This document shows, piece by piece, positions 40,564 to 52,302 of a stretch of 64,000 nucleotides of DNA. Source of the DNA: Symbiodinium natans (taxonomy: Eukaryota > Sar > Dinophyceae > Suessiales > Symbiodiniaceae); assembly GCA_905221605.1 (NCBI GenBank), contig CAJNDS010002087.1, positions 257,001 through 321,000 of the forward strand, read 5' to 3'. The notes beneath the pieces are model-generated. The model worked only from the letters and a program-made list of their open reading frames with translations, made no database searches and had not been told where the DNA came from. Position 1 is the first letter of the stretch. Each line of letters begins with the position of its first letter. Position numbers and translations under genes: made by a program.

Positions 40564-41450
40564 GCAGAGGAGCTCGACTGCTTTGAAGCCGAGGAGGCAG
40601 TGACTCCCACGACGACGGCCGTGTACGGGGGGGGGCGGGGGCCACGGAAAACATGCTTCGTCTCCTCACATTGTCTGGCCAGACGATCTGAGCCAGAAGA
40701 AGAGCGAGCGGCGGCCCTCGGTGCTGGGTGTCCTTCGGAAGCGCTTGCGGCATCGGGGGCCCGACGGTGAACCGCCTTTTCTGTTCAAATTCCTTGTGCT
40801 CGCATTCGTGGCCTCATTCTGCCTAGTGGCCGAAGCCCCTGGGCCGAAACGGAGATATCCAAGAGCGCTCGGTCTTGGCGTTGGTCGACCGCAGGGGATG
40901 GCTGCAAAATTGGTCGTTTGCGTTGTTGCCGGTTTAGGGTCTCTATAGGGTGCGGTTGGGGCTTTGGGTTCTTAGAGTCTCAGGGTGCTCTCGCCCCAGT
41001 GAACTTCACCTTCGGAGCGACTGGATAAAAATCGCGATACGCCGTGTAAGGCTCTTAAGGCTCTGCCAGAGCTTGTTTCACCATCCACGTGCCCATGTGA
41101 ATCATTCATCATGACGCCGATTCCGGTGACCTAGGATGTTTATAGTATACTACATGATCTGTAATGTACACATGCAGGTATTGACAGTAACACGGTGAAG
41201 GCAGGGGTGGCCAGCAGTCGCATTGGTAGAAACATGTGTAGCAACCCTGGATCAGTCGAGAAGTTCCCAAGAGCTGCGGGTTGCCCTGCGGTCTGCGTTT
41301 TTGTGGCATCCCTTTTGCTGACAAGATGTCGGAACCAAGAACCTGGAGCCCAAACCCTCAACCATCCTAAGCCCGAGCCTCTCAACATTTTGGGCTCCCA
41401 GCCCCGCCGGTTCCCTGCCCCTTGCCGACTGCGTCTTTTCATTCCCAGCC
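40564..41450. other. Intergenic region between the Sel1-like gene and DVNP copy 2
   Basis: No supported gene. It ends in GCGTCTTTTCATTCCCAG (41431-41448), a pyrimidine-rich acceptor two bases before the DVNP ATG, which could be the spliced-leader acceptor site of that mRNA. Confidence 0.4.
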
Positions 41451-42126
41451 ATGGCCTTGCCAATGAAGACCGCAATGAAGAAGGTCATGAAGGCCAGCCC
41501 AATGAAGGCCAAAGCCAAGGCGATGAAGGGAATGAAGGCCTGGGGGGGGGGGGCGGGGGACGAGGGCGGGGTAGATGCCAGGGATGCGCGCGCCTGCATG
41601 CCTCGCATACACAGCAGGCCTCCAAGTAGGCTGTAGGCAGCGGTTGTCCAGCTGAGGTGATGAAGAAGAAAGCTGTCAGCAACATCGCTCGCGGCAAGCT
41701 TGCGAAGATGGTTGTCTTCAAGGGGCGCAAGGAGATCCGGGTTTGACTGAATTCCTCTAGCTTTGGGTTCCGGTAGTTTTTATGTGTAGGAGAAGACCTC
41801 GACGGGTCTCCAGAAGACGCACCTCATGAAGAACAAGCGTGGCAAGGCAAGGAAGAGAGATGCGAGGGCCTTCCGCACAGCTGTGCTGCAGCATGCAGGC
41901 TTGGAGGCCTAGACCAGCCGTGACAGGGCCATCTTGTTGCCAGGTCGTTACGAAGAAGCAGCACGCCGTGGGCGTGGCGCTCTTCAAGAAGATCGGCCAG
42001 CGCTGGCTCGAGGCAGTCACGACGGCGAGGAAGGAGCTTGGGATCAAGGGGTTTTGCCCAGTTGGCGGAAAGAGCGCTCAGGGCAAGGCGCTCTATGCCA
42101 AGGCCAAAGCGCTTTACGCTGCTTGA
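41451..42126 (+). CDS. DVNP: Dinoflagellate/viral nucleoprotein (DVNP), copy 2
   Basis: Second DVNP gene, 33 kb from copy 1, same strand. Exons 41451-41537, 41657-41731, 41790-41846 and 41944-42126 encode about 133 residues. The start MALPMKTAMKKVMKASPMKA is followed by VMKKKAVSNIARGKLAKM, EKTSTGLQKTHLMKNKRGK and the core VVTKKQHAVGVALFKKIG, ARKELGIKGFCPVGGKSAQG, KALYAKAKALYAA. Introns are GC-AG (119 nt), GA-AG (58 nt) and GC-AG (97 nt), each with AG|G at both borders. Compared with copy 1, the first intron is missing and an extra intron splits GK|VVTKK. A T/C-rich acceptor ending AG at 41448 lies immediately before the ATG. Function as for copy 1: DNA-binding packaging protein of the nucleus. 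Confidence 0.9.
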
Positions 42127-42145
42127 AAGGCGTGAGGGTGCGAAC

Positions 42146-42169
42146 GCTTTCGTGGTAGTTCACGGAGCA
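42146..42169 (+). promoter_or_regulatory. Conserved 3'UTR element of DVNP copy 2
   Basis: GCTTTCGTGGTAGTTCACGG continuing AGCA, 20 nt after the stop codon. It matches 9326-9349 downstream of DVNP copy 1 at 23 of 24 positions. Confidence 0.6.
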
Positions 42170-42985
42170 TAGCCTGAACGCCGGCAGCTGCTCAGGGTGT
42201 ACAGCTGATCGTGTGTTCTCTGAGATTCGGGAAGCTTCTCTTGGAGCTCGACCTGCAAGAAGCACATTGGATGGCTGCAAAAGTCCTTCTGGTCCTTGAG
42301 CATGTTGAGCGAGGATATTGTAAGCCCTAAAACCAAAATCCCCAGTTACAAACCCACGATGCGCCCGAGAGGAAGTGCCCGCGCTGTTTCGGCTCGATGC
42401 TGGGGGGGCTTGAGGTTGTGCCGGACGTGAAGGCACAAGAGGCCGGGAAAGGCCTTGAAGGTTTCTGGGAGCCAGGGTACCAACAAGGGCGCAAACTCCA
42501 AATGAGCTCTCAAAACCCCAGGGTTCCGTGTCCAAGGGATGATGATCTCTCTATCCAGCCGCCCAAAAACCTGTAGGCTATGATTCCAATACCCCCTTTC
42601 TACGATTCCAAACAGAAAACGACTTAACCCACAAGGGCATATAATTTGGATCAACCCCAAATGGGTCCCCCTTAGAACACCCCCTCTTCCCCAACAAACA
42701 AGAGCAGCAACTTTGTTTCAGTCCCCCCAAAAAAACGGAGAATAAAGACAGCAAGGTGCCCCTGCCTTGCGAAAGCCTCATGCGAGTTGCCGCATCTGAG
42801 CTCCCATCCAACCAAGGCCCAAGGCTGAGTGTCCCCCCCCCCCCCCCCCCTCTACGGCCCCCCGAACAGAGCACAAGTCTCGAAACTGGGGATTTAGGGT
42901 TCTGACAGTTCGAGAACTTAGAGGCTAGTGTTTAGGGCTGAGGACTGCCCCCCCCCCGCTCTTAATTTTGCCAGGGGGCGGCGCC
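42170..42985. other. Intergenic region between DVNP copy 2 and SNRNP40
   Basis: No supported gene. Contains two C-runs (about 42833-42850 and 42949-42957). It ends with TTAATTTTGCCAG (42962-42974), a candidate trans-splice acceptor 11 bases before the possible SNRNP40 start. Confidence 0.4.
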
Positions 42986-45900
42986 ATGGCTCTCGTGAGT
43001 ACAGGTCAGCCGGCCGGGGCCCCAAGGGATGAACCAACAACCCAGAGCGAGGGCTTGCTTAAGGCTAATGTCAAGCTCTAAGCCTTGCACATCTGATCTC
43101 CGAAGAAAGGGTTGAGGGCATTTAGCCCCGAACCGAGAACTGAAAATCCCCTGCAGTAATTTTCAGTGGGTTGGGGCTTGAAGTTCGATGAGAGGATGCT
43201 GTCGATGGGTTTAGAGGGTTATTGTCGAGGTTCAGGGTCCAGGGTCGAGCATGTCGGTGTTCCATCAAAGGATTAGGCTGAAGGAGCATCTGGAAGCTAG
43301 GGGGGGGGCTTGGGATTGCAGTTCAGTTCCTTGTGGCCAAGGAAGCCAAGCGGGCAAAGTACACGGGCGGCGCCGAGCTAGCCGGCCTCTCGAGGGTTCG
43401 GGGGTGGGGTGTTTACGCTCAGGCCGACTTGAGGGATTTGGGGCTCTGGGGGGCATTGGGGTCGAGGAGAGCACGTGTGTACCCTAAGCCCTAAGCCCCA
43501 AACCCTGCTAGACCCTCTTCAGCCCTTGATCCTACGCCCTAAACCCTCAACCTTCAGCCCTTGAGCCTAAGCCCCAAACCCTCAACCCTCAACCCTAAGC
43601 CCTGCAACCTCAGTGGCGGGTGGAGATCCTCGCGGCGTGAATCTGCGCCTCGCCGAGGTCCCTGCGCTGCAGGAGCAGCTCATCCATGCCCGCGGCTTAC
43701 GAAGCCTTGAACCAGCCAGCGAGTCCCGAGTTCTGGGATTTGTTAGGAGCCCTAAGCTCCTAGGCCCTTGAGGCCTTGAACCATGAGTCCCCCTAGTTTG
43801 GGGCACGCGGAATGAAGCCTTAGACTCTCAGACCCCATAGAGTGTTGGGGTTCGCACCAGGTGCAGCATGTGAACCGGAAGAGCGGCCTTTTTGGCCCCA
43901 CCATGCTGCTCACGGGCCACGATGGGGAGGCATCGGTCGCCAGCAAACTCACAGCGTTCAGGCTTTTGTGGTACTTGGGGGGTTTGGGCTTTAGGGTGAC
44001 TGGGGGGGGGGGGGTTAGGAGTTTAGGGCTTGTGGGGTTGATTGGTATGGTGGGGTTTTGGAGTGTTATCACAAACTGTAATGACCACTCTGGGGGATCG
44101 GAGCCTGAATGTGGGAGGGTTTTGGCCTGGGGTTCGGGTCGGCCTAAACCCCTAACATACCCCAAAACCCTAAATTCCACGAGCTTTCTCAGGGCTCATA
44201 TTAGGGATTCTTGGGGGGCTCAGGTGCCTCCAAACGCCCCCCCCCAGGTGTTTTGCTCAGAGTTCTCCCCTGACGGGCGCGCCCTGGCGACCGGCTCCTT
44301 CGACAAATCCATCTACCTTTGGAATGTGGGGCGCCGCAGATCACGAAGCCTGAGCTCTGAGCCCTCAGCCATCCTAAGCCAGCCTAAACTACCCTTAGCT
44401 GCCCTAAACTACCCCAAGCTGCCCAAAGCTACCCTGAACCTCCACCAGACACCTTGGGTCAGGGTTTCGGGCCTTGAACAGCAGGTTGCTTGAAGCTCAT
44501 GTCTCAGTGCTTCTCTTGCTGCTGCAGGGCTTAGGTTGTAGCCGTCGTGTGAAGTCCCACTGGGGCATGGAACGGAGAAGCGATGGACAATTTCAAGGGG
44601 ACCCCGGAGGCCCATCCGCTGCCCCCCAGGTGTACGGTGAGTGTGAGAACTACGGCGTGATGAAAGGACATGCCAACGCTGTCTTAGAGGCGCGGCGGGC
44701 TTGCAGGTCAGGGTTCCCATCGTATTGAGGGGCCGCTTGCAGGGCTTTGACATGAGGCCTGAGCCTGGGTTTGGAAGGTCGAGAGCTTCAGGGAACAGGG
44801 AAAGATCACGGCCTGTTGGTTTCAAGATCTTCAAGTTCAATTGGGGAGTTCACAGCTTTGTTTCGCCCAGAGACAGGGACATGAACAGCTTTCTAGGCGA
44901 GCTCGCGTGTCTGCTGCTTGAGTTCTGTTGGGGTTCTTGCAAAAAGTCTCAAGCTCCCCTGCAACAGCCCTGAGCTGAGTAGGTGCACTGGAAGCATGAC
45001 GGCACTCAGCTTTACAGCTGCTCCGCGGACAAGAGCGTGTGCGTGTGGGACGGGCCGCGCTGCCTGGGGGGAAGTGAAGGGGGAGTTCGAATGGATAGAT
45101 ACTTTTTTTGGGTGGCTATAACACGACTTCATCAGCATTTGCATTATCTGCCTTTTTAGCCGCATTTCTTAAATCATGTTGTTTAAGCTATTGTCACATG
45201 AAAGGGTTCTGGGGGGGGCGGATAATATCGGAATCTCTCTGGGCTCCTGTATGACCTGATGAGCTTCGGGCTTCAGGGTTAGTATGCCTGGGTCCCGAGC
45301 CAACACTCCGCCTGATGGCCTACTTTGAAGCTCCATTTCGCCTTCAGAGCGCTTGAGTATCTATCTTAACCTTGCGGCAGCTGCTCTGGGTGCTGCTTGT
45401 CCGAATGCCAGGACTTAGGGGTCTGGAAGTGTCTGGTTGCGTAGAGTCTAGAGGGGTTCTGTGGGCCCGAACCCCGGGACAACAGGCATGCCCCAGACCC
45501 CAAACACCCGGCTGGTCGGCGCAGGACCCGGAATCCGGCAAGCGGCTAAAGAAGCTGAACGGGCACACGGCCATCGTGAACAGTATGCAGGTAGGGCTTC
45601 AATGTCAACAAGCGATTGGTTGAGGATTTGAGGCTTTTTCTTTGCTATCGGGGCCTAAACGGAGTGCACGCGCTGGCTCGTTGCTGCCATCCCGAAAGCC
45701 CTGACTCCAAAAAGTGTCGGGCTGAGGGATCCTCGAAGGATCCTCGATCCTCTGAACCCGTGCATAACACCAAACCCCTTCGGCCCAGCCACCTCAGCCG
45801 CTAGTCAGCTGTTCTTGTGCCTGGGCCGCAGACTTCGCGTCGTGGAGTACCCTACCTCGTTAGCGGAGGAGATGATGGTGCGCCGCGTCTGCTTCTCTAA

Positions 45901-48900
45901 GCCAGAAGCCCTAAACCGAACCCCCCGAAGCTTAGGGGCACCGCGAGCCAGGTACCACCAAGCTGTGGGACTTGCGCGTGCGCCGGTGCGTCGCCCCTGC
46001 CACGTTTCGATCTGACCAGGTCCAGGTAGGCAAGAGTCGCATTGCGAATGGGTCTTTTCGGGTATGCTCCTTGATTCTGTTTAGTTAGTTTAGTTAGGGG
46101 AGAAGGAGTAGGGCTGTTTATGGTCAAGATTTATGAAAGATGGGTTGAGGCATCCGCAGTAGACTGAGGGTTTAGGCTTTTGGTGTCCGTGATGGAAGGG
46201 ATCCCTCCAGGCCCAAGGAGATCTGAGAGGCCACTTGTTGAAAAGCCCATGTGTTACATAATGGGTACAAAGAGGGTTTCTATTGAAATTCACGAATACC
46301 AATTGTTCATTTGCTTCGAGCATCCGCACCTGGAGCCATCCTGCCGGTTTTGTTCTCCCACTGCGGAATCGGAGGGAGCATGGGCGAGGAGGATGGCCGA
46401 TTGTCGAACAACCCCACACCCAGGGTGGGGAAGAAGCACATGTCAAAGCATCGTCAAATAGAGACAGCGGGGGCCTAACCAAATATTTGTATATATATGT
46501 ATATTATAAGATACATATGTGTATACACATACACACACACACACACACGCGCGTATGTACGTACGTACGTACGTACGTACCCGCGCGTGTGTATGTACGT
46601 ATGTATGTATGTATGTATGTATGTATGTATGTATGTATGTATGTATGTATGTATGTATGCATGTATGCATGCATGCATGCATGCATGCATGCATGCATGC
46701 ATGCCTGCCTGTATGTCTGTATGTATGTATGTATGTATGTATGTATGTATGTATGTATGTGTGGTATGTATGGTATGCATGGTATGCATGGTATGTATGG
46801 TATGTATGGTATGTATGGTATGTATGGTATGTCTGGTATGTATGGTCTGTATGGTCTGTATGGTCTGTGTGGTATGTATGGTATGTATGGTATGTATGGT
46901 CTGTGTGGTATGTATGGTCTGTATGGTCTGTATGGCCTGCATAGTACGTATAGTACGTACGTATAGTATGTATAGTATGTATAGTTGTATGTACGTATGT
47001 ATGTATGTATGTATGTATGTATGTATGTATGTATGTATGTATGTATGTATGTATGTATGTATGTATGTATGTATGTATCGTTACTTCTTGTGAAGCCTAT
47101 CGGCGCTGGCCAGGTGCATACATTTGAGCATCAGTGCGCCCGCCTCCGACACCTCGTGTTCTTGGTGGTCAAGACCCGTTGTTGCGAGTTCTCTGGGACA
47201 CGCCAAGCCCCCCAGATCCACAATCCTAAGCCCACAACCCGAAGCTCCGAACCTAACTGCCTCAGCTTGCGTGTGTCTGCAGGTATCAGATCCTGGCTGT
47301 CTCCTTCGACGACACTGCCGAGAGAATTTTCTCTGGGTGGGCCCTCCGAGTCTGGGTTGAGGGTTTAGGGCAAGAACATTTACAGGTCCTGCGTGGGTTT
47401 GTTCGTGAGTAGCCCAAGAGACACCTTAAGGAAAGGGGCCTTTTTGGGGTCCCTAATTGTGCATGTCGGCGGCATCTGGAAGCCCTGAACGGTTCCCGGT
47501 TCCTCCTTCGCCATATTCAAAAGGAGCACCCCCTAAAAGGGTGCCGCAACCCCGAAAGCTCCCACTCCAAGCCCCTTAGAGAGACCTTACAGCACGGGGT
47601 TTTGGGATTTCAGGCTTCTGGAGTTCCTGAACCCCTCAAGCCCTAGACACCCAAACTCCTAACCTACCAAACCCTATGCCCTCAACGGACACCCGAAAAT
47701 CCTCGCCAAGAGGTCTCTGGACAACACAGTCCTGGTCTACGACATGCGAATGCGGGACCAGGATCCTGAGGCTCCTCTTGCCTCGCCTCTTTTGGGTTTT
47801 CCATGATACCTTGGGGGGAACTTGAGTGCTTATTGAGGGCGTAGCTGCCACAAGAGCCTTTTCGCTGAGATGCGCGTAGGCTTGATTTTCCGGACACGAC
47901 TTTTGGAAGGTAGCCCGAAGCCCTCTTTCCAAGGCTTTCAAGCATTTCGCCCGCCTCCCTCAACCCTGAACCCTGAAGCCTGAACCCTAAAACTCTAAAC
48001 CTTAAACCCTAAACCCCAATAAAGCCCATTGACCTGTAAGCCCTGGTGGCAGGTTTGGGAAGGCCACACGGACAGTATCACGGGCTTGGACGTTTCCAAG
48101 GACTGGAGCTGCGCAATGTGCACTGAAGCTCAAGTACTGCACCGTTGCATTCCTCATCCCTACCTTACGACCCCACGTCTCCCCGCTCTACACTGTTATG
48201 AGTATTTGGGGTTGGGGGGTGGGGGGCTTAGGGGAAGGATGAATCTCTTGTTTGAATCCCCAAGCCCTCATTCCATGAACAAGAAAGCCCATACCCACAA
48301 CCCTTGGCCAAAGTTCAAACCCCCAAGCCCATAAGCCCAAAGCCCCTAAACCCTGAACCCCTAAACCCCTATAAACCCTGTAAATCCTATTTGAACCCTA
48401 CACACCCCAAGCTCGCCATAGGCCCGAGGGCACCTAAGTCCTAAAGTGCTCAAAGAAACGTCCCCCCAGGACGGCAACTTCCTAGCGACCAACTCGATGG
48501 ACAATACGGCCAGGGGCCCTCCTTTGCCCCTCCTTTGGTGATTTTTGTAGTTTTGCGGGTCAAGTTCAGGATGCGGAGGTTCCGGGTTTTCGGGGTTTCG
48601 GAGTTCGGGTTTGCGTTTTCGCGTGTGTGTTTTGTGATCCAAGGTTTGGGGTTGAGGGTTCTTTGGAGCTGCATAACGCCCGGCCCCCCCCACCCCCCCA
48701 GCTGTTCTCGAACTTCGCCACTTCCAAGATGCATGTCTCAGGTAGAAGCAAATGGTGGTTTTGGGGCTGTTTAGGTTTGGGCCCACCCGGGGTTCGTTCC
48801 TTCTCGACTGAGGCAAAGATAAGCGAGCCCTGGGTCACCCCGCCCCTCCCTCCAAAAAACGACTTCCACAGTTACCGCTCAAAGCCCTGGCCCAACAAAA

Positions 48901-49014
48901 AGCATCCCTAGCCAACAGGAACTAGCATATGTATACCTCTGTATGTACGATGTGCATAGAATAGGTACATGTTTCATGTATGCAGTATGTACGCACACAC
49001 ATAATAGAAACGTG

Positions 49015-49048
<34 letters not shown>

Positions 49049-52000
49049 TGTATGTATGTATGTATGTATGTATGTATGTATGTATGTATGTATGTATGTA
49101 TGTACGTATGTATGTATGTATGTATGTATGTATGTATGTATGTATGTATATGTCATACATAGTTTCAATTTGCATTTACATAAGTTTTTGTTACGGCTGC
49201 TCATATTTCTGTATATATATATATATATATATGTAGACACATATGTATATATGTATAGAATACATACATACGTACATATTATAAATACACACGTATATGG
49301 AAATAAACAAGTATATACACACAACATTCGGTGTCGTATGTGTACCAGTAATCGTGATCAACTCCACCAGGTCCGCATCTGGGACGTGAGGCCCTTCGCG
49401 GGAGCCAGGCTCGGCATTGCGGGCGTGGCTGAGGTTTTTGTTTTAGGGTTTGGGTTTTAAGCTCAGTTTTTTGGTCTATAAGGTTTTAGTATAGGGTTTA
49501 TTGGGTTTGCTTAGGGTTTAGGGTTTGCAGTTGGGCTTGGGGCCTATAGGGTTTTGGATTTCCGCACAGGGGCTTGCGGTAAGGGACCTACAGGCGCCGC
49601 TCCAAGAAGTTTGAATTTCTCCTGTGCATTGCCCAAACCCCCCCCCTGAAACTCTACAGCAGCCAGCCGGAAAAGCCCAGGCAAAACTCAGAGAGCCTAA
49701 ACCCAAAAAAACTTGCCACCCCAACATGCAAAAGCTCAATCCATTTGTTCTTCTCCCCCCCCCATCCCCCCGTCGCGGTATGAAGGAACCGGTGCCTCCG
49801 AATTCTGCGAGGCATGGGCTGGTAGGGGTCCAGGGGGATTAGTAGAGTTTAGGAGTCAGGGTTCGGGCGAGGAATTCAGGGCCTTCAAGACCCAAGCACT
49901 TCTACTCCTGTGTTTGTGACATCCTCAGGACTGCTTAGAGAGGTAGAGGGGATTGGCCTTTGGCTTTGGGGGAGCTGGGTTTGGGGATGTAGAGACCCCG
50001 AAGCTCCTACTTCGCACCTACTTTCAACCACTTTAAAATGATCTTGAGGGTTTGTTGTTCACACTCGCTTTAGCCCAAGCATCCGATCCAGGACTTGAAC
50101 TTTAAAGCATCTGGGTCCCGGAGCCCGGAAGGTCCCGAAACCCTCCTGAAGCTCTGTGAATCTGGCACTTCCGCCATAAACTCTCAAACCCTCAACAGCC
50201 TCCCCTCCTTGGCAAGCCTGTATTTCAGCCAAACTGCGAAACCCTGAAACTCCAACCCTAAACTGCCAGCGACCGAAGGGCCTCCGGGGTTTACCAGGGT
50301 TGAAGACCCCCAGGGGCGACGCACAACTTCGAGAAGAATCTGCTCCGAGTCCGGGCCTGGGGTGGTTTTTCTTGGCTCTTCGGAGTTGTCTCTTTGGTGT
50401 CGAGGGATGGTGTTGCAAGTCAGGTTCGTAAGGGGACCTCTCCCCAAGAACTACAGAGCCCGAATTGAGAGCCCCCAAAGGTATCCGTGAAGCTGCAGTA
50501 AGGACCTGAGGCCACAAACCCGTCAAGCCCCGAATCCCTGAAGCCACGGATCCTCAAATTCTCTAAACCCCTCCCCCGCTCCCCGCTCCCCTCCCTGAAC
50601 CCCTTCAACTCCCTCAGCCCGAACAGCCCTTGAACCCCTCGAGCCCTAAGGTACGCTGGTCTGAGAAGGATTCCCTCCTCGCTGCTGGCTCCGCGTGCCA
50701 GAACGCCCTTCCAGCTGAATTGAGACAACACGGGATGTACGAAACTCTGGGGGGCCCTTTGTGCGGGCCCAAAAAGTGACCTCCGGGAACCTACCATGTA
50801 GGCTAGGCAGGTGTTCGGGGAGACTTCTTCTCCCTTGTTGAGCTCAAGAGCTCAAGAGTATTGGGTCACTTCTCCAAAAGATGGCCCCCTTTTTTAAGTC
50901 CTTTTTCTAGGTGGGCCTTCTTATTTAGGGCACCCAAAAAGGGATCCGGTTTAGTTTTTGTTGTCGCAAAGTTTAGCACAGGACCAACCCAGTAGCGACA
51001 CGAGGGACTTGTACTTGGCCTAGCCGGTCGGGCTTCATGAGACGACCTTTCACTGAGAATGGTAAACAGGACGAGGGTGGACAGCTACGGGTGTCCTGTC
51101 ATGAAGACTTCACCCCTGATTGGCCCCTGAGTCGTAATCCCCAGGAAGCTGGGGACAGACTGCAGGTCAACATCTGGGACATGAAGATGCTGCAGCTTGC
51201 ATACAGGCCCCACGGTTTTGACTCTGCAAGAAAGGCACCATGCATGACAGCTTGGCCATGCTTGGCTCTTGGTTTCTTGGCCTTCGGCACGGGCAATTAG
51301 CGTACTAGGTCTTCTACATCGAGAAAGTCATGAGAAGCTCAGGTTGCAATAGCTCCGCTTCTACTATGTTTGATTGCAACATATTGCAACAACGTCCACC
51401 CCCATGCCATGCCTAAAATTTTTCGTTCTGAAGCACACAGCCTACACTCCAAACGCTGAGGCCCCTGTGCTATCATCTTTGAAGACATGGTTCCCTCTCA
51501 AGTTCTCCCTTCCCCCCAAACTGCACAAGCCTCAACACCAAGCCTTTGCTTCCTCCACCCCTAAGCCCTACAACACCCTAAGCCTGTCTTGTTGGGAGCG
51601 CGAGGCTGCCTGGGCACACTGGCAGCGTGAATGAGGTCTGCTTCCATCCCAAGGACTGCAGCTCCGGACCTTTGCTACCGCTACCCGCTGTCTTGTATTT
51701 TCTATTTGAGTTGTGCATGTCAGAGTTTTTTTTATTCTATGTCCCCCACGCCGCACCCACAACTGCTAAATAGCAAAAGCCCTGCGTACAAACGGTGCCA
51801 GCTTCATGGTGATGATGGTGTAGATTGACTCAAATACCCACGACGGGCTTACCCGTTTAGGGTGGAATCAAAGCGCGGGAGTCCATGGGTTTTCGAGGTT
51901 GCGTCGACAGCAGAGTCGAGAGCATTCGGGGCAGTTTTTCAGGCGATTCGGACTTGACCTTGTGCCCAAGCTACGGTCTCACGGCATGGGAGAACCGTCG

Positions 52001-52302
52001 CCTGTTCGCAAGGAGCCCATCATAGCCTCTGTGGCCTCAGACAGGCCTTCGCCATTGCGATTTTGTTTTGGGACTTCGAGTTTAGGAGGCAGAGCCAGGC
52101 AACTAACAGCAATGAACCGGCTTGTTCCTGAAAAGCGCATATCTTCGCTGTTCTTCTGGCTAAAGGATTTGCTGTGCTCGACCCGAGGTTAGACCCTCAA
52201 TTGCCTTGGACGGTCAGCTCGCTCAAAGCTAAGCCTCCCCAAAAACCCTAGAACTCCCCAAGCTCACGGAGGTTGGTCTTCATGGGTGAGCTCGGCGACT
52301 GA
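42986..52302 (+). CDS. SNRNP40: U5 snRNP 40 kDa protein, WD40 repeat splicing factor
   Basis: SNRNP40 is the seven-bladed WD40 protein of the U5 snRNP that contacts PRP8 in the spliceosome. Sure exons: 43861-43929 (TMLLTGHDGE), 44248-44325 (FSPDGRALATGSFDKSIYLW), 44630-44689 (VYGECENYGVMKGHANAVLE), 44983-45048, 45525-45590 (SGKRLKKLNGHTAIVNSMQ), 45832-45877, 45952-46025 (TTKLWDLRVRRC), 47290-47336 (ILAVSFDDTAERIFSG), 47713 to 47761 or 47770, 48053-48100 (VWEGHTDSITGLDVSK), 48470-48508 (FLATNSMDNT), 49371-49408 (VRIWDVRPFAGA), 49594-49630, 50651-50704 (WSEKDSLLAAGSA), 51166-51206 (VNIWDMKMLQLAYR), 51605-51653 (LPGHTGSVNEVCFHPK), 52013-52044 (EPIIASVASD), 52272-52302 (LVFMGELGD, TGA). Block order and spacing follow human U5-40K to the C terminus. 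The N-terminal exons (ATG 42986, about 43322-43394, about 43614-43690) are tentative. Only five of 17 introns begin with GT. The rank order of blocks rules out RACK1 and G-beta. Confidence 0.9.
46490..47080. repeat. Compound TATG/ACGT/GCAT/TGGTATG microsatellite
   Basis: A roughly 590-base array inside the SNRNP40 intron 46026-47289. It passes through CA, CGTA (self-complementary), TATG, GCAT (self-complementary, about 46655-46702), TATG, then TGGTATG/TGGTCTG seven-to-ten-base units, and back to TATG. It creates artefactual Met-Tyr-Val-Cys frames. Confidence 0.95.
49016..49232. repeat. TATG tetranucleotide array followed by TA repeat
   Basis: About 32 TATG units (49018-49150) and, after a short spacer, (TA)9 at about 49213-49231, in the SNRNP40 intron 48509-49370. 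Confidence 0.95.

Noticed and set aside
46283-47093. Frames of repeated Met-Tyr-Val-Cys
   Set aside because: They are read-through of the TATG microsatellite within a SNRNP40 intron.
43861-52302. WD40 gene as RACK1 or a G-protein beta subunit
   Set aside because: The blocks VYGECENY, SGKRLKKLNGHT, MDNT-VRIWDVRPF and the MGEL end match the order of U5-40K and not RACK1 or G-beta.
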